Of a stretch of 64,000 nucleotides of DNA, positions 33,500-43,980 are shown piece after piece; the stretch's first letter is position 1, and each line of letters starts with the position of its first letter. Position numbers and translations under genes: made by a program. This stretch comes from Lasiodiplodia sp. COLG20. Its lineage: Eukaryota; Ascomycota; Dothideomycetes; Botryosphaeriales; Botryosphaeriaceae. Location: positions 744,001 through 808,000 of the forward strand of contig VNWV01000008.1 of NCBI GenBank assembly GCA_009801085.1, written 5' to 3'. The notes under the pieces were generated by a model. The model did not search any database. It had not been told where the DNA came from and worked only from the letters and a program-made list of their open reading frames with translations.

Positions 33500-35824
33500 A
33501 TGTCTCAATCCGCCCAGCAGCACGAATGGTCCCAGCCGCTCGACAACATGGCCATGCAGCAGGATTTCGACAGCCTGCTCGACTTCGGCGACATTGACCT
33601 CGACATCCCGTTCTACGACTCCAGCCAAGCCCAGCCCACCGATAACCAGCTCTCTGCCCTCGCCGACTCGCTCGACTCCCAGCATCTGCCACCCTCCGGC
33701 GCCGTCCCGCCACAGAACCAGGATGATGGTTCCGGTGCACAACAGCAGCAGTCGCTGCAGTCGCCAAGCAACATGCAGGACACCAACAACCTTTTCGACT
33801 TCACCTTCGAGAGCGCGTACAACCACACCCATCAGCAGAACTTCTCTGCGCCGCAAGACCACTCCATGCAGCCGCGCGCCTTCGTCCCGCCTACACCAAA
33901 CAGCGTGGAAATGCACGGTGATGCTGCGCGTTACATGAACCATCTGGATCCCCAGACGCGCGCCATAGTGGAGCAGCGATACCAACTGCGTAAAGAAGAT
34001 TTGGTATGGCGCTCCTTCGCATTCGCGCTGGATCACTGCTAATTCCGGGCAGGCAAGCTTCACTCCACTCGTATCCCCGGCCGTAACACCCCATGATTCC
34101 TCTTTCCAAATGCAGCCCGAGTTTACGGTTCCTGGCGCATACTTTAGTCCTTTAACATCACCCGCATTGGACGCTCAAAATAGCCGCGGTGGCCACCAGG
34201 CCTACTTTTCGCACACGCATACTGCGGAAAATTCATTGACGACATCGCCAATTGATCTTGACGTGGATATGCTGGGCGAGCAAGCACAGCAACAGGACTT
34301 GAACAGAAAGTTGAAAAATAAAAGAAGCGCGGCATCTACGCGGTCCTCTGGGTCTTCAGCACGCATCAGACAATCGCCCATCGTGAAGCCGCAGAGCCAT
34401 GGCCACAGGAAGAAAGGAACTTTGTCCTCTGTTATTCCTCCTAAAGAGGTCAGCGAACTGTTGGAACAACAGGCGCACCACTCGGGAGGTTCATCTCGAC
34501 CTACCTCCGCTGGCTTGATTCCGTCAAGCAGGGATGTCTCGGAGGCAGAGTCAATATCGCCGGAACCACTATCGGAGGCTCTTATGGGACCTCCACCTCG
34601 TCCAGGATCAGTCACGGCCTCCCCTTCGATACGTGCCACTGGCAGCAGCGGGCAACCACAGCCTTCAATCGAGGGCCAGCAGATGTGTCCTGCTACTCCA
34701 GCCTCGCTCATGCGCCTTCAGCCTTCCCCTAAGAATAAGTCTCAGCCCAATTCGCAATCAGGAACTCCCTCTTTCATCCCGCAAGGAAGCACTCAGCCAA
34801 TCAACGATGACTTTGCCCTCCCGGAACCAGCAGCCTCGACAGCTGTGATAGCCCGTCCTGGCGTATCACGAGTGGATACTGCCATCCACGATGACCAGTC
34901 GACTCCGCGCATGCCTGCTCGCAAAACCCCGAAACTTGGTCCTCTTAGCACGCCGTCTGGGTCGATGCTACCATCGGCATCCATTAGCCCCTCAATTAGC
35001 GGCATGGCATCGCCAAGCTCAACCACATGCGCTAAGAAATCTGAAATTAAGCCAGCAGGACGGGGTGGCAAAAAGCGTGGCAGTGTCAGCTCAGCCTTGG
35101 TGAGCCCTGCACTTCGACCGAAGATCAGTCCAAGCATCAAGCCTCTACTTCCCGAAGGAGGTCAGTACTTAGTATTAATAGAATTACGGACAACCATGCT
35201 AACTCTTCTTTAGCTTCTACGTCAGACGACACGCATGCGCTTCTGCTCGCGTCTAAGTCTAATTATCAACACATTCTCGAAGGCACACATGTTCCTGGAG
35301 TTGTATACCCGGAAGCGCTCTCTACGAACTTGACGTCAAAACGTACTTCACACAAGATCGCTGAGCAAGGTCGCCGTAACCGCATCAACCTCGCACTTCA
35401 GGAGCTGCAATCTCTTATCCCGAGCCCTACAATCAACCCTAAGGATTCCAGTACAAGTGCCCCTACTGGAAATAGCGCTAGCCCCGAGGAGAGTGCTCTA
35501 AGAAAGGAAGAACGACAGAGCAACAGCAAGGCAAGCACGGTCGAGAATGCGATCGAGTACATCAAGTTGTTGAAGCGGAAGGATGAGGAGAGGGATCGTA
35601 GGATGATGGAGCAGAGGAGGGAAATTGAGGAGCTGCGCAAGAAGCTGGAAAGCGGTAAAATAGACTCGGAAAAGTCTCTGCCAGCTCAGTCGGGTAAGGA
35701 GGAAGCTCAAAGCGCGAAGGAGTCGAAGGATGAGACATCGAAAACTGTAGTTGACACGATGGAAGTGGAGGGGGAGATGCTGGCTGCAAAAGAGAAGCCG
35801 GCTGAACAGGAGGCTGTGAAGTGA
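33500..35824 (+). CDS. nuc-1: bHLH transcription factor, NUC-1/Pho4 (PalcA) type
   Basis: Exons 33500-34003, 34053-35160 and 35214-35824 give 740 residues. The acidic N-terminus (FDSLLDFGDIDLDIPFYD) looks like an activation domain. The middle is Ser/Pro/Gln-rich. Just before the DNA-binding domain is the block NYQHILEGTHVPGVVYPEAL, typical of NUC-1 orthologs. The bHLH follows: the basic region KRTSHKIAEQGRRNRIN has the His-Glu-Arg arrangement for CACGTG-type E-boxes, with a loop of variable length and helix 2 ENAIEYIKLLKRKDEERDRR. The Neurospora and yeast relatives activate phosphate-acquisition genes and are held inactive by a cyclin-CDK when phosphate is plentiful; I infer the same role here. 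The C-terminal Lys/Glu tail is probably disordered. Confidence 0.93.
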
Positions 35825-36361
35825 CAAGCCGGATGACAGGATCCTGTTCCTCGCTTTCGGCGTCTGCGCAATTGTCTGTTCCAGCAGCTACCTATGTTCA
35901 GCAATATTCACCGATCATGACGGAAGACCCCGCTGAGGCACAGGTGCAGCAATGCGCTGGCTGGCTGGCTGGCCAGCCAGTTAGGCTTCGACATTCCGCC
36001 GACGTGGAACATGCATTTTGGCATACGACGTCCGACGAGTTTCGGAGGATATGATTCACGTGTACGAGTAATCTCTAATTTAGACGCAGATGGTAGAGTA
36101 GACAAGGGCCGTCAGGCAGTAGAAGGTTTGCAAGATATCCGAGAACTCTCCTATCAAAGTTAAACTCGTAAAATGTCAATGTGGAAGAGCTATCTGACTG
36201 ATAAGCTTCTTATACATCGGTGGAAGGAATGGCCGATTGATTGCCAGGATCGATGACGCACATGTTTGTATCGGAAGCACTCCGATTTGCCGCACCGCAT
36301 CACCATCATCCAACACCAACTATTTTCCCTATTTCTCTCCATCCACCTCCACAACCTGACC
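35825..36361. other. Intergenic, sirtuin promoter region
   Basis: 3' flank of the bHLH gene and 5' flank of the sirtuin. It contains a small direct repeat of GGCTGGCTGGC near 35958. No gene. Confidence 0.5.
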
Positions 36362-36439
36362 ATGGCATCAGCAAGCCATGCCCTTAATGCGCATCCCCTA
36401 CACCGACCCACTGCCGCTCCCGCGCATCCTGCCCCCTAG
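36362..36439 (+). promoter_or_regulatory. Upstream ORF overlapping the sirtuin start
   Basis: An ATG in good context (GACCATGG) 16 nt before the sirtuin ATG opens a 25-codon frame out of phase with it and stops at 36437-36439, inside the sirtuin gene. If transcribed, it would reduce initiation at the sirtuin start. The transcript start is unknown. Confidence 0.4.
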
Positions 36440-37574
36440 CGCCAGCACGACCTCAGGCGCCATCGCCGCCCTCGCGACCTTCCTCACGGCCCCGCCGTCG
36501 CCCCACCTCCGCCCACACCTCTCGCCCGCAACGCTCACCCCGCGCGATGACGACTCGACGGTGCTGCTGACGGGCGCCGGCATCTCGGTGGCCAGCGGCC
36601 TGGCCGACTACCGCGGCGCCAACGGCACGTACACGCTCAACAAGACGTACCGCCCCATCTACTACGGCGAGTTCGCCGCGCACCACCGCATGCGCCGCCG
36701 CTACTGGGCGCGCAGCTTCCTGGGGTGGACGACGCTCGCGCGCGCGCGGCCCAACGCGTCGCACCGCGCCGTCGCGGCGCTGGGGGCTGCGGGTGTCGTG
36801 GGGAATGTCATCACGCAGAACGTCGACTCGTTCCACCCGGTGGCGCACCCGGGGTTGCCGACGCTGGAGTTGCATGGATACTTGCGCGCGTGCGTGTGCC
36901 TGTCGTGTCGGAACGAGTTCGATCGCGAGGAGTTTCAGCGCAGGCTGGCGGGCTTGAATCCGGCGTGGGATGCGTTCTTGCGCGAGATGCTGGCGAGCGG
37001 CGCGCTGTCGACGGAGAATCCGGACGAGAGGAGGCGGATGGGGTTGAAGACGAATCCGGATGGTGATGTGGATGTGCCTGGGGTGGATTACCAGACGTTC
37101 AGGTACCCCGCGTGCCCGGTGTGCTTGGCGAAGGGGGGACATGAGGCGCATGGGAAGGTCGAGGTGGATGCGGATGGGGCGTTGATTGAGGGGTCGAAGG
37201 CGGGGGTGTTGAAGCCTGCGGTGATTATGTTTGGGGAGAGTATACCGCATGTGGTGAAGAGCCGGGCCGAGGAGGCGATAGATGGGGCGAGCAGGCTGTT
37301 GGTGATTGGGAGTAGCTTGGCCACGTATTCGGCATGGCGGTTGGTAAAAAGGGCCAAGGAGCAGGGCATGCCAATTGGGATCTTGAATATGGGAGGTGTT
37401 CGAGGAGAGGAGGCGTTTTTCGCGGACGTACCACAGGATAATGACGGGAGATGGGCGTTCAGAAGTGCGGAAAGCTCGGATTCTGTACTGCCAGAGCTGG
37501 TGGAGAGGTTAAGAAAACTCAGGGGTGTTCCGGAAGGGCATACTACTGGAGTCAAGGCTGGCGCAAGCATCTGA
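36378..37574 (+). CDS. Sir2-family NAD-dependent deacylase (SIRT4-like)
   Basis: An intronless frame of 398 residues from an ATG just after a C-rich leader. The NAD-binding fold is clear: LLTGAGISVASGLADYRG near residue 60, TQNVDSFH with the NAD-binding Asn/Asp pair, and the catalytic His in LELHG. The zinc module has CVCLSC and a later CPVC pair, with a long insertion between them. Then come PAVIMFGESIP and the VIGSSLATYSAWRLV segment. This arrangement is that of class II sirtuins, which are mitochondrial in animals. The N-terminal 50 residues are Pro/Ala/Ser-rich with few acidic residues, compatible with mitochondrial import, though no classical presequence is obvious. Reaction: removal of acyl groups from lysine using NAD. 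The substrate is unknown. Confidence 0.93.
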   Translation: MPLMRIPYTDPLPLPRILPPSASTTSGAIAALATFLTAPPSPHLRPHLSPATLTPRDDDSTVLLTGAGISVASGLADYRGANGTYTLNKTYRPIYYGEFAAHHRMRRRYWARSFLGWTTLARARPNASHRAVAALGAAGVVGNVITQNVDSFHPVAHPGLPTLELHGYLRACVCLSCRNEFDREEFQRRLAGLNPAWDAFLREMLASGALSTENPDERRRMGLKTNPDGDVDVPGVDYQTFRYPACPVCLAKGGHEAHGKVEVDADGALIEGSKAGVLKPAVIMFGESIPHVVKSRAEEAIDGASRLLVIGSSLATYSAWRLVKRAKEQGMPIGILNMGGVRGEEAFFADVPQDNDGRWAFRSAESSDSVLPELVERLRKLRGVPEGHTTGVKAGASI

Positions 37575-37933
37575 GAAATCATTCCCAGGAAAAAAGAACA
37601 AGATCTAGCTAAAGAGCTTCGTTTATCTGATTTCCCCAGTAAATATCCGTATCAACACGTAGGTACTTTTGAACATACACTGAAAGCTTACGTGGCGAAA
37701 GATCTCATTGCTTTGTGTTGCAAAGGGAAGCGAGCACGTTTGAGTACAAGCATAGAGGTATTGGCTAGCGCCAAGGAGCCAGGTGTACGGTAGCGGCGAT
37801 CGAATTGCCAACAAAGACCTTGCTAGGGACTTAAAAGGTACCGTAACCTTACCCCAGTAGAGAATGTACGCCCTGTCTCTCTAACGCCTTTCCACATCGA
37901 GCAAATCAAGAGTACTACCACTTTCATTTTTCC
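37575..37933. other. Short intergenic region
   Basis: AT-rich 3' flank of the sirtuin and promoter side of the next gene. Nothing else seen. Confidence 0.5.
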
Positions 37934-38508
37934 ATGGCAGGAAATGAAGCCACTCCCGAGCACGTTGCCTCTATCAAAGGCACCATCTTTGGTCTTTCGT
38001 GCATCACAGACATGGTCAAGCAACATCGCCTCGTAGATGATGAGTCGTTCAAGAAATCCCACTTTCAAACCGCTTTGGACGAACTTCAGCGAGTTGCTAC
38101 AGCGTCCGGTCATGCTTCCGAGACTGATGAGCGATGGGAGGATGGAGGATACGGAGAGAAACCTTGTGAAGGATTCTATAGAAGCCATGATATACCGGTC
38201 ATCTTCATTTGTGGGCAGAAGGCTGCCGAGCTGTTGAAGGCCGAAGCTGGAGGCATGGCCCAAGGTACAGTTGTGGGGAAGTAGGACTGCCGAGCCAGCA
38301 AGGAAGCTAACAGAAAACAGGAATCTCTGAAGGCGAGAATCGAGAAACACCGGGAGGAGAGGGAGATTCAACTGGCTCCAAAGTCCCTTTTCTGAATAAG
38401 CGGATCGAAGAGTTAGCTATGGAGAAATGGGAGTTGGAGCAACAAATTGAGTGGTTGACAGAGAAGAACCGCAGGCTTCGCAGCATGTTGGATCCTGAGG
38501 ATTGGTAA
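37934..38508 (+). CDS. Small coiled-coil hypothetical protein
   Basis: Exons 37934-38264 and 38321-38508 join in phase to 172 residues. The intron has GTACAG, a GCTAAC branch point and a CAG acceptor. The N-terminal half is mostly helical (GTIFGLSCITDMVKQHR, then SHFQTALDELQRVA). The second exon adds a Gly/Glu-rich linker and a C-terminal heptad-like helix (KRIEELAMEKWELEQQIEWL) suited to dimerisation. No known family. Without the intron the frame stops eight codons after the splice point, losing the coiled coil; the quality of the second exon supports the spliced model. Confidence 0.7.
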
Positions 38509-38879
38509 AGAGCTAAGCTGTAACATGGAACACAGGTAGAGAAGTATGAGCTGTTAGGTAGCTACAGCTCTGGGATTTTGTTTTGGGAAGGAATGCTCCT
38601 GACGTGACTTCTATCTCTGCGGCCTGGTGGCTTCCGCGCTTACAGTAACAGCTCCGACCCATCGCTTCTTTCATCCCGCAACTTAATCTTGATCATCTCC
38701 CGTCCTGCAGCTCCACAGATCTGGCTCTTGGTCCCCGCATCTTGGATACTCGAAGCATATCGCGCCTCACTCGACCTTGCATACACATCTTGCATTAGTT
38801 CACTGTATGTACATACGCCTACCGCTTCCAGGCACTTCGCAGTCACTGACCACGCACAGTTCCCTGAGACGAACCTTAC
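38509..38879. other. Short intergenic region
   Basis: Flanks of the neighbouring plus-strand genes. No coding pattern. Confidence 0.5.
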
Positions 38880-39967
38880 ATGGAGGAGTTCATCGGCTAC
38901 ATCGAAGCATATGACATCGACAACGGCGAGGAAACGAGACCCGAAACCTTGACCGGAGACGGGCAGGAGAGCGCCAAGTTCCCTGCTCTCAACCCCAATG
39001 CCTGGGTACTCGCTCCCCAAGGATGGCACCACATCTGCAACAACCGCAGCCTATACGCGGCGTTTGATGAGATCGAGCCTAACCCGATGTATTCACGCTT
39101 CGGCAAGACGGGCGACGTAGCTGTTGGTATCGGCACCATCAGGCTGCCTGTGAGGCTCAAGGACGGCCAGGCGCTGCGCCTGCCGTTCGGCGAAGTGCTC
39201 TTCGTCCCAACGCGGAAGGCAAACAGCCTGTCGCTGAAGCGCCTCAACCACTCGGGCACGGCCATCGACCACCGCAGCGGCTTCGCCTACGACGCCAACG
39301 ACCGCAACATTATGTGGTTCCCCAACTCGGGCGGCCTGGCCACGCTCCGCCTCGACGGCGTCCCCGACCGCCTCTACCTCGACAATGAGTTCACCGACGA
39401 TGAGCGCTCGGCGTCGTACTGCGATGCCTGGATCAAGCAGCAGCCGGTGCCGCGCGCCGTCAACGGCTTTGCCGAGGCCCTGCAGGTCATCGCACGCCTT
39501 AAAGAAGCCAATCCACGCGCCGACCCGGCCATCATACGCCGCCTGCTCTCGAAGAAAGTCGTGAACATCACTGTTGAGGATTTCGTCAAGCTGCTCGGCA
39601 TCCATGTGGTGGCGCCGTCGCCTGGGCAAGCGTCGGGATCCTCGCCGCTCTCGCCCACGCTGCAAGCTTCGAGGCCCTACTCGACCCCGGCTGCGCGCCA
39701 GCCACTTGGACCGAGGAGTGTGGCACCTCCGAACGCGAGGGCCTCGATGCCGCCGGCGAAGAGGCTGCCAGTGCCGAGGAACGACTTCATCAAGAATCAA
39801 TGGGGTTCGAGAGCGGCATTCCAGTCTTCGTATGGTTTGAAGAGTGAGCTTCAAAGCACCATTACTCACAGGTCCTGATACACTGACATGTCCAAGTGAC
39901 TCCAGAAGACATTGAGGAAGGAGACCTGATCTTAGAAAGATTCCGCAGGAATGGTTTGTTTCGCTGA
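38880..39967 (+). CDS. Copia Pol beta-barrel-like host protein, gene 1
   Basis: Exons 38880-39843 and 39897-39967 give 344 residues. The unspliced frame gives 332 with a different end. Residues about 40-170 follow the pattern of the retropepsin-like beta-barrel of Ty1/copia Pol proteins: WVLAPQGWHHICNNRSLY matches the usual W-x-L-D-S-G-A-S-x-H-I-C/T-x-x-x-S-L-F line, and later LRLPFGEVLFVPTRKANSLSLKRL matches the segment naming the LxxVLYVP strand. The catalytic Asp-Ser-Gly is replaced by Ala-Pro-Gln-Gly, so protease activity is not expected. No integrase or reverse transcriptase follows. A Pro/Ser/Ala-rich tail closes the protein. I read it as a domesticated or derived retroelement domain of unknown function; a similar gene lies 0.9 kb downstream. 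Confidence 0.72.
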
Positions 39968-40835
39968 CTTTCTGGGAGACTTGTGCGCGTTGTTGGATCG
40001 AGCCTGCCGTCAGTATTTTACTTTTGGTATTTTGGAGTGTTTGCTATTAGGCTTGAAGCTCTTGGGAGGTATGGGGTTCTGCTTCTTCTCTAGTGTTTAT
40101 CCCCATCATGGTTCGGTCAAAGTATATTTCATTACGTTTGGACGGTCTGAGGCGAGGGACGATTAACTTCGATATATTACTGATGTGTGTGTACACTTAG
40201 ATAATTGAGAACATGCTAGTAAGAATGGGTGCATGAGTTGGGTGCTTAGCAATGGATGCCCATCCGTGCTAATGTACATTTACTTCGTATTCTGGGACTG
40301 GCCATTCCAGGAACCGGCAGATTTCCCGGGCTCGACAATTCAAAATGGCATCGCACACAAAAAGAGCGTTTCAGACCCTGCACATGCTCTCATAGCGGCT
40401 CCTTATCTGCCTCGGCACGGCGTATGCCGCTGAATGCATTCCACAGCCACGGCGTGCTTCCCGGGGGCTCACAGCGACCATTCTGAATGTGTCGTTAGTA
40501 ACTGATCACTCTTCTGGTTAGTTTCTGAACCGCCTTCGCGTGGCCGAAACTCTCTCGCTCTGGCCCGTTTTTCCCGGGCGGGAGGCAAGGGTTAATTCTG
40601 TCATAGTAGCGTCATCGCAGGGGGGCGGCAAAACAACGTGACTCGTTAGAGCCTGGACCTTTCCATAACAACATCATGTTCCTTTGTTGTAGTTTCTGGG
40701 CAATTTGGGGAGATGGGGCTCCAATTCAAAAGGGTGGCAATGTATATACTCGCGCCTCTTTCGATTTGATCTCCCCACATTGCCCACTCACTCGCCCATA
40801 CCCACAACACATGTTAGTCTCAGATAAGAAGACCA
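39968..40835. other. Intergenic between the two copia-like genes
   Basis: 3' flank of gene 1 and upstream region of gene 2. No long terminal repeats, integrase or reverse transcriptase fragments are visible, which argues against an inserted intact element. Confidence 0.5.
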
Positions 40836-41510
40836 ATGCCTCTCACTGTCGAAGTCAAGACCCGTGGCGTCGGCCCAACCGCATCTCCCAAACTGACACC
40901 CCCGCGGACATCTCTGCGCAACACTCCGTCAATAGAATCCATCTCGTCCGAACCCACGCCCGAACCGACCACCATCTCCCCACCGCCGAAACCAGAAAAC
41001 CCGCCAATACGCCCTTCATCATCATCCCAGGAAGAGTCTGAACCAGATCAAGCAGTTCCTCCCGCCAGCAGCAACGACGTCACCGCCGACGCCGACCCTC
41101 CCTCTTCCTCCTTCATCCTGTCCCCCAGAGCCGCCCTGTCCACGTGCAACGACGCCTCGCGCTTCACCACCTTCACCTCCATCACCCCCATGCAAGTGAA
41201 AAACGTCGTCGTCCCCAGCACCACCGGCTACGTCGAACTGACCGCCACCGCCATCGGCACCGTGAAGTTGCCCATCGGCCCCGGCCGCAGGCTGACGCTG
41301 CCGAATGTGCTGTTCGTGCCGCTCAGCCCCGTTAGTGTCATTGCGGGCGAGTCGTTGTGGGGCGAGAAGGCGGGCGTGTGGCCTGGTGGGCGGTTATTGC
41401 GGGGAGGGAAGGGCGGGGAGGGCGGAGGTGGGGGTGGAGGTGGTGGGGGCGTCGTGGTGGACAGGGAGGGGAGGAAGAGGGCTTGGTTTAGGGTCGTGGA
41501 TGGGAAGTAG
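40836..41510 (+). CDS. Copia Pol beta-barrel-like host protein, gene 2
   Basis: A 224-residue single-exon frame. The first 90 residues are Pro/Ser/Thr-rich and look disordered. From about residue 95 the same beta-barrel pattern as in the preceding gene appears: FILSPRAALSTCNDASRFTTF, then GYVELTATAIGTVKLPI and RRLTLPNVLFVPLSPVSVI. Again the catalytic Asp-Ser-Gly is gone (Ser-Pro-Arg-Ala). A run of ten glycines precedes the C-terminus VVVDREGRKRAWFRVVDGK. It keeps only the barrel and is shorter than gene 1. A paralogous origin is likely from layout and motif order, but the two are too divergent to judge by eye. Function unknown. Confidence 0.65.
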   Translation: MPLTVEVKTRGVGPTASPKLTPPRTSLRNTPSIESISSEPTPEPTTISPPPKPENPPIRPSSSSQEESEPDQAVPPASSNDVTADADPPSSSFILSPRAALSTCNDASRFTTFTSITPMQVKNVVVPSTTGYVELTATAIGTVKLPIGPGRRLTLPNVLFVPLSPVSVIAGESLWGEKAGVWPGGRLLRGGKGGEGGGGGGGGGGVVVDREGRKRAWFRVVDGK

Positions 41511-42113
41511 GTAGTAGTTGGAGAATGTTGTTGGTTTGAAGGTGATTGTTCTTGTGGTGGGAAGTGATGGGGAAGAGAGAAGAAAAGCGAACGGCGCCGG
41601 GGAGCACGGGAGTTTAAGGGCTTTTACCTTTGTTTCTTATTGCGTTCTCTTGTCTTCATTTGTTCCTCTCGAGAAACTGGGGGAGGTAAAAAGGTGGGAA
41701 GTTTTGGTGTGGAGTCACATTTGTGAAGCATTGGGCTTTTTTTTATTTCTTGTATACGTGCGGAAACAAACGGCGAAAAGTGTAGTCTTGCCGAAGACTG
41801 AGTAAGTTAGCATCACACATGAATAAGAGACATACAAATGACAGCAAGCTGCGGCTGAAGTATTTGATTTTCTTCATATACGGCACACGCCGCTTGCCGG
41901 CATTCATGTTGAATACCCCTGTGAGATGTTGAGGCTATATACATGAATTCGCGAAGTTGATTCGGGATATCTCATAACAGTCGTTGAAACCTTTTGGAAG
42001 CGTCCGTTGAAAATGCAGCCATGCCACTCCAGTAAAACAAGGAAGAAAAGAGGTTGAATAAAGGTGGCTGTCAATCAGAAAGTAATGCTTTTGTACAGAG
42101 TGCGCATTTGGAC
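41511..42113. other. Convergent 3' intergenic region
   Basis: Between the 3' ends of the plus-strand copia-like gene 2 and the minus-strand MetE-like gene. AT-rich, with probable polyadenylation signals for both. No gene. Confidence 0.5.
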
Positions 42114-43232
42114 CTATTTCGACAGGTCATCACCCCAGACCTGCTTGGCGATTTCGACCTCGAGGCGAATCTTAGCCCATTGCTCCTCCTCGGAGAGCTT
42201 GTTGCCCTCGGCAGTGGAGGAGAAGCCACACTGGTGGCTCAGGCACAGCTGGTCGAGACCACCGGGGCAGATCGCGGCCGCCTCGTTCAGGCGCTTGATG
42301 ATCTCGTCCTTGTCGTCGAGGGTGTTCTTCTTGGAGGACATGAGGCCGAGGACGACGACCTTGTGCTTGGGAAGGAAGCGCAGGGGAGCGAAGTCGCCAG
42401 AGCGGGCGTCGTCGTACTCGAGGAAGTAGGCGTCGACGTTGAGGTCCTTGAAGAGAACCTCGGCGACGGGCTCGTAGCCACCGGAGGCGAACCACTGCGA
42501 CTGGTAGTTGCCCCTGCACAGGTGGATGCCGATCTTCATGTCGTCGGGCTTCTTGGAGATGGCGGCATTGATGAGCTCGGCATACTTCTTGGGAAGAGTC
42601 TTCAGGTCCTCGTTCCTGGCCTCAGCCTCCTGGCGCATCTTAGGGTCGCAGAGGTAGGCGAGGTTGGTGTCGTCGAGCTGGACAAAGCGGCAGCCGGCCT
42701 TGTAGAGCAGGTCAAGCTCCTCCTGGAAGACTTTGGCCAAGTCCTCGAAGAAGATATCCAGATCGGGGTAGGAGTTGATGTCGATGCCGGCACGGCCACC
42801 ACGGAAGTGGACCATGGTGGGCGAGGGGATGGCGACCTTGGTGGTGGCACCGACGGCCTTGTTCTTGGCGATGGCATTCTCGAGGAAGTTGAAGTCATCG
42901 ACCTGAATAGGCTTTGCGTGCTCGAGCTTGCCAGTGACGCTAAGGACGGGCGGGGCACCGTACTTGATCTGGCGGGTGACGGTGACACCGTCCAGCTGCT
43001 CGAGGAAGTCGAGGTGGAAATAGGCGCGGCGGAACTCGCCATCAGTGATGGAGAGCAGGCCGTTCTCAACCTGCTTGGTAACGACGCCCTCGATCCACTC
43101 GTCCTCGATCTTACGGAGCTGCTCGCGGGAAATCTTACCCTCGGCAGCTTCCTGGCGAGCATCGAGGACGGCCTTGGGCCTCAGCCACGAACCAACATGG
43201 TCAGCTCTGTAAACACCGGTAGGAAGGCCCAT
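42114..43232 (-). CDS. MetE C-terminal-type (cobalamin-independent methionine synthase-like) protein
   Basis: A single exon of 372 residues from the ATG at 43232; a longer frame upstream reads like leader. It starts MGLPTGVYRADHVGSWLRP, the usual start of stand-alone MetE_C proteins. Zinc-site residues are present: His and Cys in GIHLCRGN, a Glu in YFLEYDDARSG and the late Cys in HQCGFSS. The substrate-site segment FVQLDDTNLAYLCD is also there. Full fungal methionine synthases are about 760 residues with an N-terminal duplicate domain that this protein lacks. Proteins of this short type are probably thiol methyltransferases whose donor and acceptor are not well established. Codon use is strongly biased, suggesting high expression. 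The next gene, also on the minus strand, is ornithine decarboxylase. Confidence 0.9.
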   Translation of the reverse strand: MGLPTGVYRADHVGSWLRPKAVLDARQEAAEGKISREQLRKIEDEWIEGVVTKQVENGLLSITDGEFRRAYFHLDFLEQLDGVTVTRQIKYGAPPVLSVTGKLEHAKPIQVDDFNFLENAIAKNKAVGATTKVAIPSPTMVHFRGGRAGIDINSYPDLDIFFEDLAKVFQEELDLLYKAGCRFVQLDDTNLAYLCDPKMRQEAEARNEDLKTLPKKYAELINAAISKKPDDMKIGIHLCRGNYQSQWFASGGYEPVAEVLFKDLNVDAYFLEYDDARSGDFAPLRFLPKHKVVVLGLMSSKKNTLDDKDEIIKRLNEAAAICPGGLDQLCLSHQCGFSSTAEGNKLSEEEQWAKIRLEVEIAKQVWGDDLSK

Positions 43233-43980
43233 TTTGTTCTGCTGTAAGAAAAGACGAGAGTGGATTGGAGAAGAAAAAGTGTAAAAAATCGGGCTTGTTA
43301 AAGCTTCTTCGTGGTGAGGGCCCCACCGGCAGTTGTCCGTGGCCAAGTACCGAGAGGCTCATGTGCCGGAATAGGCAGCCATTGCACGTGCCTTCGGCGC
43401 GAATCTCTCAGCGCGCATTGGACGGACGGAAGCTCAAGCTCGCCTCTTTTACTTCGTGTAGACTGCTCGTGGCGAGTGCCCAGAGATAGGGTGCCCCGCG
43501 CCGAGGAAGTTGGCACGGCGGCAGCTGTCTTTAGCAGCCGAAGTGCCGAAGGTCGATGACGCGACCGCGGACCCTTTTCTTCCTTCCTCGGCAGGCTCAA
43601 CCACAAACGTCAATTTGTCGGCGAATTTGGCACGGTTCACTGAAACCCACCCTATCGACCGGCAGCTGAGCCGGCGGCTGAAACCCGGCAATCTTTGACG
43701 AACCTGACTCTCCGCCGTCAATGCGCCAAGCATCCTCCTTTGACGCGGTCGCGTTGGGGGCTGAACGAGTGAAGAGGTTGAAGTGTTGTGGTAAAAGGTG
43801 GGGCGATCTGTGGTCGACCGCGCTCACGGGTCACCCCAACACAAGATCGATGCTCACTAGCGGCGTTCTTGATCACTCGACACAACACCAACACCTTCAC
43901 CCTCATTGGAATTTCATCACATTACAACGACAAACGCCCGCTAATATAACATTGATCAACGCTCTTGAACACTCGCGCCC
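43233..43980. other. Intergenic, upstream of the MetE-like gene
   Basis: Promoter and leader of the MetE-like gene and 3' flank of ornithine decarboxylase. The frames on both strands overlap and lack domains. Confidence 0.5.

Noticed and set aside
39968..40835. Possible LTR retrotransposon around the copia-like genes
   Set aside because: No LTR pair, primer site, integrase or reverse transcriptase frame is visible, so these are treated as host genes.
42054..43247. 397-codon plus-strand frame
   Set aside because: Antisense of the MetE-like gene, whose family motifs are all on the minus strand.
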